Of a DNA stretch of 64,000 nt, positions 26,826-35,035 are shown piece by piece. The DNA is taken from IMG/VR virus record IMGVR_UViG_3300042402_002564, positions 182,503 through 246,502 of that record; one strand, written 5' to 3'. Origin of the DNA: a virus. The stretch's first letter is position 1; every line of letters starts with the position of its first letter. The translations under genes and the position numbers were made by a program. The notes beneath the pieces were generated by a model that saw only the letters and a list, made by a program, of their open reading frames with translations, was not told where the DNA came from and did not search any database.

Positions 26826-27452
26826 ATGGATTTTTGTAACCCAGACGGAATGAGAGATTTGTACAACTCTCTATATCTTTCAGAAGAAGTTGATATTGAA
26901 GAAGGTAAGAAAGAGTTTCCTTCTGCTAAGGTTGCTAAACAAGAGGAAAAGCATAGAAAAGCAGCTGTTTCTCAAAAAGGTGGTAGTAGAGGTTCTTCTA
27001 AAAATCGTGCAATGAAGATGAGTTCAATTCGTGGTGCTATAGAACGTGGAGAAGATCCAAGAGCAGATGGATATGGTGGTGCTCGTGCTGCTCGCGGAAA
27101 TCCACCTGAAGACCATCGTGCGGCATTTTCAAAAAATCCTTTAAACAATCCTCCAAGACCAGTTAAAAAACCTGGAGTTAATAAAGAGGAATTTGACGCT
27201 ATTGTAGAATATTTGTTTGTTGAAGGTTATGCTGATACTTTTGAATCTGCAGAATTAATGGCAGAAAATATTAGTGAAGTTTGGATTGATGAAATTCTTG
27301 AAGCATATAAAGAGTTTCCAACTGCAAAAGTAATGAATAAAGCAGGAAAACTTATGGGTTCTTCTGCTGGTAAAACTGATTCCGCAAGTAAGAAGAAAGA
27401 AAAGCGTGGTATTAAGATGATGGATACAATGATGCAGCACACACCAGATTGA
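26826..27452 (+). CDS. Basic virion-type protein with C-terminal EGYADT module
   Basis: 208 residues from the ATG at 26826. Acidic N-terminus, then a Lys/Arg/Gly/Ser-rich middle, then VEYLFVEGYADTFESAELMA and ENISEVWIDEILE, and a basic tail. The EGYADT...MAENISE.W..EILE block is shared with the protein at 39642. Late promoter upstream. I infer a packaged or structural head protein; not recognised by name. Confidence 0.65.
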   Translation: MDFCNPDGMRDLYNSLYLSEEVDIEEGKKEFPSAKVAKQEEKHRKAAVSQKGGSRGSSKNRAMKMSSIRGAIERGEDPRADGYGGARAARGNPPEDHRAAFSKNPLNNPPRPVKKPGVNKEEFDAIVEYLFVEGYADTFESAELMAENISEVWIDEILEAYKEFPTAKVMNKAGKLMGSSAGKTDSASKKKEKRGIKMMDTMMQHTPD

Positions 27453-27481
27453 TAATAAATAAAATATAATTTTTGTCCCCC

Positions 27482-27510
27482 TTGACAAAAGTTGAGGGGG
27501 ACTTTATAAT
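27482..27510 (+). promoter_or_regulatory. Consensus sigma-70 promoter for tRNA-Ala/tRNA-Leu
   Basis: TTGACA, exactly 17 bp, TATAAT; ends 9 bases before tRNA-Ala. Matches the bacterial housekeeping consensus at all twelve positions. Confidence 0.9.
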
Positions 27511-27519
27511 ATGGAGTAT

Positions 27520-27590
27520 GGGGGATTAGTTTAGTGGTAAAACGGGTGCTTTGCAAGCATCAATCACCAGTTCGACTCTGGTATTCTCCA
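27520..27590 (+). tRNA. tRNA-Ala(UGC)
   Basis: Cloverleaf read by eye: acceptor GGGGGAT/ATTCTCC, anticodon loop TTTGCAA, T arm CCAG-TTCGACT-CTGG, discriminator A. The 3' CCA is not encoded. Confidence 0.9.
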
Positions 27591-27593
27591 TAT

Positions 27594-27676
27594 GCCTAAG
27601 TGGTGGAATGGTAGACACAGCGGACTTAGAATCCGCCGCCTTAAAAAGCGTGGAAGTTCGAATCTTCTCTTGGGCA
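27594..27676 (+). tRNA. tRNA-Leu(UAG)
   Basis: Class II tRNA: acceptor GCCTAAG/CTTGGGC, anticodon stem GCGGA/TCCGC with loop CTTAGAA, long variable arm, T loop TTCGAAT. Co-transcribed with tRNA-Ala, 3 bases apart. Confidence 0.93.
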
Positions 27677-27683
27677 CTAAATA
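27677..27683 (+). promoter_or_regulatory. Late-like box CTAAATA
   Basis: CTAAATA immediately after tRNA-Leu, 26 bases before the start at 27709; matches the variant seen at 32704. Confidence 0.4.
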
Positions 27684-27708
27684 TTTTAAATGCAGTTAAA
27701 ATTCCAAA

Positions 27709-28788
27709 ATGGAACTAAGGGGTGCAAAGACTATAATAGATGATTTAAAAAAACACTTAAAAAGTAGGAATAAAATAAAAATAGATATTCAAGGTGATTA
27801 TGCATATAAAACTAACACCAAACAAACCACATTTGTAATTATAAAATCTAATGATAGGTCTGACACTTTAGAAGTAGTTACTGATGCTTTAACAGATATT
27901 GGGGTAAAATATATTGAAGGGAGAGTTACAGGAAGTTCTTTTCCTGGATTGACAATAACTGATTTTAAAAAATTTGGTAAAAGAGAAAAAGAAATAAGAA
28001 TATTATTTAAATTTCCAGATGGTGCAGATTCAAAATCTTATAATATTTGGAATGAGTTATTAGATAAGCATGTTTTTCCTAAGAATTCTAGTTTGAAAAG
28101 GCAACCATCCAATAACTATGAATTAAATGTTTTGAGATTAATTAATTCTAAAATACAAGAAAGTGGTAACGGAAAACCAATCGATATTAAAATAAAAAAT
28201 AAAACATATAAAAATATTGCTGGATTTGTTGGTGGAGTTGGAACAAAAAAAGCAGATTTTGTTGTAATAGATTATGATGGAAATGAAGTATGCTTTATTT
28301 CATATAAAAGTGGATCCACCTCATTAGATTTCCAGCAATATGGGGGAATAACTCAAAGGTCTGGAGATATTATATCTAATCATCCAGAGGTTAAAAAATT
28401 TAATGAAGATGTTGTGAATAACTGGGAAAGTTTATCTGATGATTATACTACTTTACATAGAAAAATATCTGATAGAAATTTAAAAAAACAATCTGTATTT
28501 GGTAAAGATTATAAAAAAGCATCTGGATATGATAGCGTAGATTTTTTTATTCAGGGGGATCCTAGATTTTCAGTAAGGGGATCTGTTTTACATATTATGT
28601 TCTCTACTAAAATTGTTAGAAAAGGTGATTTATCTGGATTATCTAGAGATTATGATCCAGTTTTAGGTGCTAGAACTGGTGAAAGATATAGAAAGATAAC
28701 TTATAATGGAAGAACCATATATGGAGTTAGAGGTGGTATTTGGACCAAAGGATATATAGTATCTAGAAGAAAAAATAAAGAAATTTAA
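27709..28788 (+). CDS. Putative PD-(D/E)xK-like nuclease
   Basis: 359 residues. The central block KKADFVVIDYDGNEVCFISYKSG followed by LDFQQYGGITQRS resembles the nuclease-fold pattern D...[ES]xK with a downstream QQ(Y/W)GG motif seen in uncharacterised phage and restriction-like proteins. The N-terminal 130 residues look like a separate alpha/beta domain. The catalytic assignment is inference: the expected Glu is Ser here (ISYK). Follows the two tRNAs. Confidence 0.5.
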   Translation: MELRGAKTIIDDLKKHLKSRNKIKIDIQGDYAYKTNTKQTTFVIIKSNDRSDTLEVVTDALTDIGVKYIEGRVTGSSFPGLTITDFKKFGKREKEIRILFKFPDGADSKSYNIWNELLDKHVFPKNSSLKRQPSNNYELNVLRLINSKIQESGNGKPIDIKIKNKTYKNIAGFVGGVGTKKADFVVIDYDGNEVCFISYKSGSTSLDFQQYGGITQRSGDIISNHPEVKKFNEDVVNNWESLSDDYTTLHRKISDRNLKKQSVFGKDYKKASGYDSVDFFIQGDPRFSVRGSVLHIMFSTKIVRKGDLSGLSRDYDPVLGARTGERYRKITYNGRTIYGVRGGIWTKGYIVSRRKNKEI

Positions 28789-28794
28789 TCAGTT

Positions 28795-28802
28795 CATAAA
28801 TA
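28795..28802 (+). promoter_or_regulatory. Late-type promoter box CATAAATA
   Basis: CATAAATA 19 bases before the start at 28822, one base from the T4 late consensus. Confidence 0.5.
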
Positions 28803-28821
28803 TTAGTATATCAAAACAAAT

Positions 28822-29412
28822 ATGAAAAGCTTCTCTCAATTTTTAAATGAATCTAATAAATCTCTTGCCGCAATTCACGGTAAGAGATTAGGTCTCGTGC
28901 CAGATGGGCATGGTGGATTTTATGACAAAAAAACTGGAGAATTTATAGCCAAGAACGAAGGTGGTAGATTAAAATTCTATAATCAAAATCAAATTATTGG
29001 AGAACCAGATCCTAAACAAATTAGAACACCCGCTAATCAAAGACCTGTTTCGACTCAAACTTTCTCTAAAAAAATAAAAAAAGAAAATTATATACCTGAT
29101 AGACAGGATGAACAGATACTAAGAGAAAAATATATTTCAAGAGAAATATTCAATGAGGGTTCAATAGTTGAGAATTTAAACACAGGTATGGTTGGTAAAA
29201 TAATTCGTAGAGGAACGAATTATTTAATTTGTGTTACTGAAGATAATAATATGTTCAAGTCTTGGATAAAAGATGTTGTTGAGTGGACTGAAAAATCTGG
29301 TGTTCCTGCGGATAAAAGAGAAATAGGAACAGATTCTTTTAGAAAATATGCAATGAAAATGACTGATACTAAAAGAATAAAGAATTTCATAAATAAATAT
29401 AAGGCAAATTAA
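28822..29412 (+). CDS. Internal-head-type protein with capsid-targeting N-terminus
   Basis: 196 residues beginning MKSFSQFLNE, a close match to the T4 capsid-targeting/gp21-cleavage leader (MK..xEF(I/L)xE). Then LGLVPDGHGGFYDKKTGEFI, a polar linker, and a C-terminal beta module (FNEGSIVENLNTGMVGKIIR, YLICVTEDNNMFKSWIKDV) like a small KOW/SH3-type barrel. Preceded by a late-type box. I infer a protein packaged in the prohead. Confidence 0.65.
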   Translation: MKSFSQFLNESNKSLAAIHGKRLGLVPDGHGGFYDKKTGEFIAKNEGGRLKFYNQNQIIGEPDPKQIRTPANQRPVSTQTFSKKIKKENYIPDRQDEQILREKYISREIFNEGSIVENLNTGMVGKIIRRGTNYLICVTEDNNMFKSWIKDVVEWTEKSGVPADKREIGTDSFRKYAMKMTDTKRIKNFINKYKAN

Positions 29413-29434
29413 AGTAAATTTAATTTTTAATACA

Positions 29435-32062
29435 ATGTTAAGACATATCGTAACTGACCTTCATGGGGTCTATTTAAGAGAGTTTGAAGCACAACTTGGT
29501 AAAACTCCAACTAAACCACAATTAGCTAAAAAAGCTCCTCAGAAAGAAGGTGGAGATAAGTCTGATGCTGGTGGAAGTCCAGATGAAAAAATTAAAAAGC
29601 AAGCAAGACAACTTGCATACGACACTAGATATAAGTCAAGAAGAGAAGGTATACCTTTAGAGAGAGCATGGTCTCAAGTTCTTCAAAATTCTTCTGCATC
29701 TGCTCCAGTTAAAGAACTTGCCAAAGGTATGGTATTTGGTGGTTCAGTAAAAGAAGATGTTGATGGTAATATTAATGAAGCAGATGATAATAAGAAAGAA
29801 ATGGTTTTAGTTACTCCTGTAAAAGGATATGGTAAACCATATAGAAGATATGCAACTTTAAAGAAAAAATATGAATTGAGAAGAAACCCACAAATTCAAT
29901 CTGTTGTTGGTACTTCTTATGGAACTCCTTATGAGGGAGAAAAGAAAAAAGGAGAACAAACTGCTGCGGCACTTCAGCATAAGACTCCCGAAAAGAAGGC
30001 TAAAAAAGATTATGATGGTGATGGAAAAGTAGAAAGTGGTGCAAAAGAATATCGCGGTGCAGTTCATAACGCTATTCAACGCAAAAAAGGTGGAAAACCA
30101 GATGGTAAAGATACATCTAATGTAAAAGAGTCATTCTCAAATTGGAGAGAAGATCTTATTGAAGTTGCTGATATTTTAGATAATCAAAAAGACCAAAAGA
30201 AAATTTCTGAGAAAAAAGTAAATAATAAAATTAAAATTAATCCAGATATAAAAGAAACGGTATCTCTATTTGGTGGAGAACTTATTGACGTTCAAGAAAT
30301 TACCGAAGATTATTTGAACGAATCTATTGATATTGCATCTGAATATTTCTATCAGTGTGGATTAAATGAATATGGATTAGATATGGTTATTGAAGAACTT
30401 GGATTAGAAAAGTTCACTGATTTTGTTTTTTATATTTCTGAAGATTATGAATTGACCGAGGCAAGAAGAAGTGGACGTATTGAACCAGTAACAAAGGGTG
30501 GTAAATCTGTTGGTTCTCTCAAAGGTGGAGCAAAAACTGCAGCTATTAATCGTCTTCGTAAAGAGAAGCAAGCAGCGAGATCTGGTGAAGGATCTAATTC
30601 CAAATCCTTAGGAATGACTGCTGCTCTTAGAAGTCAATCATCTGTGGCTAAAAAAATTGCAACTGATAAAGGTAAAAAGGCAGTAGAAAAAGCAAAAGAA
30701 GCACAAGGTTCTAAAAAACCACTTAAAGATAGAATTGCAAAAGGTGTTCTTGGTGCTGTTAAGGCATATCAGCAAGGCATGGAGCGTCATAAAGCTGCAA
30801 CTGCAACTGCTGGTAAGGCATTAAAAGTTGCTGCTAAAGGTGCATCTGAATTTGGTAAAGGTGTTGCTTCTGGAGTTAAGGCAACTGGCACTGCTGCTAA
30901 AAAAGTAAAGAAAGCAGTAGTTGGTGAGGCGGTTTATGGTGGAACAAAACCAGAACCAAAAGATACCAGAATGACTGTCACTGCTTCTGATAAAAAGGCA
31001 AATACCAAAGCATGGCAAAATTATAAGGCGGGGCATCCTTCGTATAAAGCAGCACCACATCTTGATGAAGAAGAAAGTGATAGAATGAGAGATCGTCAGC
31101 TAGAGCGTGGTGGAATGGGTGCTCGTTCTTCAACATCTCCAGAAAGAAGATCTAGTGCGAAACCACAAACTGATGCTGAAAGAAAGGCATCTATGGAAAA
31201 ATACAAAAAAACTAGTAAAGATGCTTTAGATCTTGTAAGAAAATCTATGGGTAAAGGTTTAATGCAGCAATATGAACCAGAAGGTAATATTATAGGTGAA
31301 GCAAAGAAGATGAAAGGCGAAGATCCTTGCTGGAAAGGGTATCAAATGGTGGGGACTAAAAAGAAGCGTGGTAAAGAAGTTCCAAACTGTGTTCCTAAAG
31401 AAGAAGTATCTTTAGATGAAAAAATAACATCTAAAACTTCAAAAGAAAAAATCATAAGTGATTTTGTAAAATCTAATGATCCAAAGTTTTCTGGAGATAC
31501 TAAAAAAGAAAGAATCAATAGGGCATTGGGTGCATGGTATGCAATGCATCGTAATAAAAGTAAAGTAACTGAAGCGATTTCTACAGTAACTGGTCAGCAA
31601 GGCAGTGAAGTTGCTAATAAGCAAAAAGATACTGAAAGAAAACAAATGCTTGCTGCACAACAAAAATTAATGCAGAAAAAGCAAATGCTTCAGAGACAGC
31701 AATTCCAGCAACAAAAACAAGGTAAATTACCCTTAAATTATGGAGAGGATATTGAATTGAATGATGAAGTAATTGATGAAAAAACAAGATACGCTAAAGA
31801 AACTGGTGTTAATTATAGAAAGCAAAAACCACAACCCGAAGGTGGTAGTGCAAAAAGTGATAAAGCATTCCAAAGCGTATCTAAGATGATGCGTAATATG
31901 TCTGGTGGTAGACCTGCTGGACAAAGACCAAAGGTAAAAGGTAAAAAACCACCTGAAGCTGGTAAATATGGATCTGAGAGGGAATCACCCGCACAAACAG
32001 TAGCAAAGCGTCGTGCTGCTGCTCAAAGAGCACAAGATATGATGCATTCTAGATTTGATTAA
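29435..32062 (+). CDS. Large Lys/Ala-rich virion-type protein
   Basis: 875 residues of low complexity. The basic N-terminal third includes DYDGDGKVESGAKEYRGA, which resembles an EF-hand-like calcium loop (DYDGDGKVE). An acidic helical stretch spans about residues 285-345, then histone-like Ala/Lys repeats (about 385-500), the block KGEDPCWKGYQMVGTKKKRG, and a Gln-rich region near 735-765. Marine T4-like phages often encode such proteins among structural genes. I infer a head or core component; no enzymatic motif is visible. Confidence 0.6.
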   Translation: MLRHIVTDLHGVYLREFEAQLGKTPTKPQLAKKAPQKEGGDKSDAGGSPDEKIKKQARQLAYDTRYKSRREGIPLERAWSQVLQNSSASAPVKELAKGMVFGGSVKEDVDGNINEADDNKKEMVLVTPVKGYGKPYRRYATLKKKYELRRNPQIQSVVGTSYGTPYEGEKKKGEQTAAALQHKTPEKKAKKDYDGDGKVESGAKEYRGAVHNAIQRKKGGKPDGKDTSNVKESFSNWREDLIEVADILDNQKDQKKISEKKVNNKIKINPDIKETVSLFGGELIDVQEITEDYLNESIDIASEYFYQCGLNEYGLDMVIEELGLEKFTDFVFYISEDYELTEARRSGRIEPVTKGGKSVGSLKGGAKTAAINRLRKEKQAARSGEGSNSKSLGMTAALRSQSSVAKKIATDKGKKAVEKAKEAQGSKKPLKDRIAKGVLGAVKAYQQGMERHKAATATAGKALKVAAKGASEFGKGVASGVKATGTAAKKVKKAVVGEAVYGGTKPEPKDTRMTVTASDKKANTKAWQNYKAGHPSYKAAPHLDEEESDRMRDRQLERGGMGARSSTSPERRSSAKPQTDAERKASMEKYKKTSKDALDLVRKSMGKGLMQQYEPEGNIIGEAKKMKGEDPCWKGYQMVGTKKKRGKEVPNCVPKEEVSLDEKITSKTSKEKIISDFVKSNDPKFSGDTKKERINRALGAWYAMHRNKSKVTEAISTVTGQQGSEVANKQKDTERKQMLAAQQKLMQKKQMLQRQQFQQQKQGKLPLNYGEDIELNDEVIDEKTRYAKETGVNYRKQKPQPEGGSAKSDKAFQSVSKMMRNMSGGRPAGQRPKVKGKKPPEAGKYGSERESPAQTVAKRRAAAQRAQDMMHSRFD

Positions 32063-32064
32063 AA

Positions 32065-32685
32065 ATGAGTGCAACTTTTGATCCTCTTAAAGAGTTTTTA
32101 AAATTTGTTCTTGATAGTGAAGAACTCATGGAAAAAGCCGCATCTGTTAAAGATGAGGAGTTTCAAGATTATTTAAATGGAGTTCCTGGATTTAAGAAGT
32201 TTTACTTATATAATGATGGAGAATTCCAAATTCAAATATTTCAGTGCCCACCAAATTTTATTGTTCCAGAGCATACCCATCCAAATGTAGATAGTTATGA
32301 AGTTTATATGGGTGGATCTATGTGCTTTAGTCATGGTGGAAATTGGGTATTAGGTGAGTATGAAAAAATAAAATATTTCAAACATAGAGATTATTATTGC
32401 ATACGTGTTCGTCCAGAAGATCCACACGGTGGTGTTATAGGACCAAAGGGTGGACGTTTTATGTCCGTTCAAAGATGGATAAATGGCACAAAACCTAGTT
32501 GTGTGGGTTCAGACTATACTGGATTTACAGTATCCGCTGAGCATGTGGGAGATGTTACTTTTGGAAAAGCTGCATTTAAAGAACAAATTTCTTATAAAGA
32601 TGCAGCTACATTAGAAGAACTTAAACCAGTGTTTAAACTTGATGAAAATGGTGAGGTTTGTGATGTATCATTACCAAAGAGTTGA
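32065..32685 (+). CDS. Cupin-like protein
   Basis: 206 residues. A beta-barrel metal site is suggested by PEHTHPNVDSYEVYMGGSM (HxH...E) and later RPEDPHGGVIGPKGGRFMSV (second His). This is the two-motif layout of cupins. The substrate is unknown. It lies 2 bases after the large virion-type gene and could modify or form part of the particle or act on a sugar. Confidence 0.7.
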   Translation: MSATFDPLKEFLKFVLDSEELMEKAASVKDEEFQDYLNGVPGFKKFYLYNDGEFQIQIFQCPPNFIVPEHTHPNVDSYEVYMGGSMCFSHGGNWVLGEYEKIKYFKHRDYYCIRVRPEDPHGGVIGPKGGRFMSVQRWINGTKPSCVGSDYTGFTVSAEHVGDVTFGKAAFKEQISYKDAATLEELKPVFKLDENGEVCDVSLPKS

Positions 32686-32703
32686 ATATAAAAACTCATA
32701 ACT

Positions 32704-32710
32704 CTAAATA
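32704..32710 (+). promoter_or_regulatory. Late-like box CTAAATA
   Basis: CTAAATA 27 bases before the small gene at 32738. Confidence 0.45.
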
Positions 32711-32737
32711 TTTACAGATCCACTTTAGGAGATTACC

Positions 32738-32908
32738 ATGGGAGCAATTGTAGAAGTCTTAAGACCAGTACTTTTTGCATTTTTGGGTTCTTGCCACACT
32801 AAAAAATTAGTATGTGATCTTTTGGATCGTTATGTTCAAACAACCGATAATGATATTGACAATCTTATTTCTAACACAGTAAGAACTGCATTAATGAAAG
32901 GTTGCTGA
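32738..32908 (+). CDS. 56-residue hypothetical protein
   Basis: Good RBS (TAGGAGA) six bases before the ATG. Hydrophobic N-terminal segment (VEVLRPVLFAFLG) then SCHTKKLVCDLLDRYV and a polar helix. Own late-like box and terminator make it a likely real single-gene unit. Function unknown. Confidence 0.65.
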   Translation: MGAIVEVLRPVLFAFLGSCHTKKLVCDLLDRYVQTTDNDIDNLISNTVRTALMKGC

Positions 32909-32926
32909 TTTAAAAGTACAAATTTT

Positions 32927-32960
32927 ACAGAGAGACCTTTAATTGGGGTCTCTCTTTTTT
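32927..32960 (+). terminator. Terminator fused to a late box
   Basis: AGAGAGACC pairs with GGTCTCTCT, followed by six T leading into TATAAATA. Confidence 0.85.
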
Positions 32961-32967
32961 ATAAATA
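32960..32967 (+). promoter_or_regulatory. Late-type promoter box TATAAATA
   Basis: Perfect box 36 bases before the structural gene at 33003. Confidence 0.65.
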
Positions 32968-33002
32968 CTTTTTAGGAAAATAAATTTTACGGAAGAAAAA
33001 AC

Positions 33003-33773
33003 ATGGCACTCTGGGGAAATAATGATGCTAAGTTTTCAGGAGGCACAGTATCTCTTAATTACAATACCCTCGTCGTAACTGGTGCTGGCACTTCTTTTGG
33101 TGCAGTTGGTGCTGCTGCTACTGGAGACGTAATTAGATTTGGTAGCAGAGATAATTCTACTTATGTTGGAGATGCTGTAATTGTAAGTATTGCAAGTACA
33201 ACTCAATTATCTATTGCATCTACTGCTGGACTAAGTGGTGCTGCTATCTCTGGATTAGGATTCGATATTAGTGAACTTCCTAAGTACACTGTCCTTGATA
33301 GTAATTATTCACAATTCAATGTTCAGAATAATACTGCAGAAACAACAATTGCGGTTAGAACAAGCGTTGCTGCTACTGCTGCTGTAGGTGTAGCAACTGT
33401 TGCGATTGCATCCACTTCTGGAATTATTGCTGGTGACACATTCGTGAGTGGTAGTGTTTCTAAAGTAATTGTTTCTATTGCTTCTACAACAGTATCTTTT
33501 GGTTCAACCATTGCTGCTTCTCTTGCTGCTGGTGCTAGTGTAAATATTACAAGATCTAGTGGTACTTATCGTAAGAGTGTTTACGGTGTTGCTACTGGTG
33601 GACGTAATGCTGCATTAACCACTAAGTATGAATTAACTCATGAAGGATGGGTTGGAGTTACTACTTATGTAGATAGCACTGGAGAATTGAGAGTTAAGAA
33701 AGAAACTCTTGTTGCAATGTCTGGTATTACTACAGGTAACACACCAATCTATGACGGTAACCCATTAGCTTGA
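33003..33773 (+). CDS. Putative virion structural protein, Ala/Ser/Thr-rich beta repeats
   Basis: 256 residues beginning MALWGNNDAKFSGGTVSLNY. Repeated hydrophobic/Ser-Thr strands such as VIVSIASTTQLSIASTAG and KVIVSIASTTVSFGSTIA appear twice, suggesting two similar beta domains. The C-terminus (YELTHEGWVGVTTYVDSTGE) is typical of cyanophage structural proteins. Late promoter box upstream. Exact location in the virion unknown. Confidence 0.7.
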   Translation: MALWGNNDAKFSGGTVSLNYNTLVVTGAGTSFGAVGAAATGDVIRFGSRDNSTYVGDAVIVSIASTTQLSIASTAGLSGAAISGLGFDISELPKYTVLDSNYSQFNVQNNTAETTIAVRTSVAATAAVGVATVAIASTSGIIAGDTFVSGSVSKVIVSIASTTVSFGSTIAASLAAGASVNITRSSGTYRKSVYGVATGGRNAALTTKYELTHEGWVGVTTYVDSTGELRVKKETLVAMSGITTGNTPIYDGNPLA

Positions 33774-33781
33774 TATAACTT

Positions 33782-34171
33782 ATGCTTTTTGATGAACTGA
33801 ATGAAAATAATTTTTTATTATTTGCTATTAAGCATTATGAAAATCCTCATGCGGTAACCAAAGAGGATTTTGATAAAGATTTGAATCATTTCAAATACAT
33901 AAAAAGATTGCTTAAAAGATATAAAAATACGGGACAATTAAAGTCCCATCTTTTAATTAATCACTTTATAATTTTGTATAATATATTTGGTGATGCCACT
34001 ACACCAATGTTATTTTATAAAATTGAAAAAGAATTGTGGTCAGTAATGAAAACATTTATTCTGTTTTTAAACAGATTGCCAGAGTATCCAAAATGTTATA
34101 TACATGACATACCAGTTGATATAACTTGTTTAGGAGAACTTCAAAAAATTTACCGAAATGAAAAGTGTTGA
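33782..34171 (+). CDS. Conserved-type helical protein
   Basis: 129 residues, all-helical pattern: LFDELNENNFLLFAIKHY, KYIKRLLKRYKNTG, HFIILYNIFGDATTPMLFYK. I recall such proteins as widespread in large phages without known function. It overlaps the next gene by 14 bases. Confidence 0.7.
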   Translation: MLFDELNENNFLLFAIKHYENPHAVTKEDFDKDLNHFKYIKRLLKRYKNTGQLKSHLLINHFIILYNIFGDATTPMLFYKIEKELWSVMKTFILFLNRLPEYPKCYIHDIPVDITCLGELQKIYRNEKC

Positions 34172-34370
34172 TAAAGTAATTCAAATACTTAGAGAAATGA
34201 TGGTTGCTAACGCACCAGGATCTGGTAGCGGATTTAGTACTAAATCTCCCGAAGAAGGTCCAGTTGCAGGTAAAGATACTTTAATTGGAACTGGAGTCAA
34301 AAAAAGATACATTTATGGCGGGAGAAAATCTCGTAAAAATTGGATTGATCATTTTAATAAAAAATCATAG
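34158..34370 (+). CDS. Small basic hypothetical protein
   Basis: 70 residues: an N-terminal helix MKSVDKVIQILREMMV, a Gly/Ser/Pro-rich linker and a basic tail KKRYIYGGRKSRKNWIDHF. The composition suggests a small structural or peptide-like virion component. Coupled by overlap to the upstream gene. Confidence 0.65.
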   Translation: MKSVDKVIQILREMMVANAPGSGSGFSTKSPEEGPVAGKDTLIGTGVKKRYIYGGRKSRKNWIDHFNKKS

Positions 34371-34407
34371 AGATTTTAAAATGTTTAACCAAATAGGAGC
34401 ACCTAAA

Positions 34408-34842
34408 ATGTCAGACACAAAATTGGCAGTTTTAGAAGAAAAGTTAAACATTTATGAAGAACTTTCTAGAGAGATGCTCTCTAAGTTAGAATCTGCAGTA
34501 AATAAAATTTCAGAGTCTAATCAAAGAATCGCAAATATTCTCGCTAAACATGATGAAAGAATTGATCAGTCTATTAAAACTGACCAAGTGATTATAAAAA
34601 TGATCGAAGATGTTAAAGCATCAAATACTGTTGAACATCAATCGGTTATTAAAAGAATAGAAACAGTAGAAGAAACTGTCAGAGGATTATCTCAAACTAA
34701 ATGGATGTTGGTTGGAATGGGTATATTATCTGGTGTAGTCGCAACGATAATATCAACTATTTTATCTGGATGGATGAGTGCCCAGGATTATAGTCCAAGA
34801 ATTCAAGAAAATATTATTCTCGAACAACCACAAAATAAATAA
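34408..34842 (+). CDS. Coiled-coil membrane protein, XhlA-like topology
   Basis: 144 residues from the ATG at 34408; the AGGAG at 34395-34399 fixes this start. A long coiled coil (about residues 8-95) is followed by one membrane segment KWMLVGMGILSGVVATIIST and a short tail. Haemolysin XhlA-type lysis accessory proteins have this order. Role in lysis is inference. Confidence 0.7.
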   Translation: MSDTKLAVLEEKLNIYEELSREMLSKLESAVNKISESNQRIANILAKHDERIDQSIKTDQVIIKMIEDVKASNTVEHQSVIKRIETVEETVRGLSQTKWMLVGMGILSGVVATIISTILSGWMSAQDYSPRIQENIILEQPQNK

Positions 34843-34868
34843 TTTGGAATTATGGCATACTATGCCAC

Positions 34869-35006
34869 ATGAAAAAAAATAAGTATAGAAAATTGAAGAG
34901 TTTATATTTTATTCAAAGAATTACAAACTCTGTCATTAAATGGACTTCCTTAATATCCTCTCAGATTAAGGAGACCAGATCTATTGACAAGTCATTTAAT
35001 CAGTGA
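34869..35006 (+). CDS. Possible 45-residue basic peptide
   Basis: Reads MKKNKYRKLKSLYFIQRITN and continues to FNQ. No RBS is visible, and a stem-loop and promoter lie inside it, so it may be chance. It fills the gap between the membrane protein and gp61. Confidence 0.25.
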   Translation: MKKNKYRKLKSLYFIQRITNSVIKWTSLISSQIKETRSIDKSFNQ

Positions 35007-35012
35007 TACCAT
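34984..35012 (+). promoter_or_regulatory. Sigma-70-like promoter before gp61/nrd
   Basis: TTGACA, 17 bp, TACCAT; 23 bases before the primase start. Confidence 0.5.
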
Positions 35013-35035
35013 TGAGCATCGGATAAAATATTAGT

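Noticed and set aside
34948-34972. Terminator before gp61
   Set aside because: TCCTTAAT/ATTAAGGA is a good stem, but no T-run follows; left as a possible RNA structure only.
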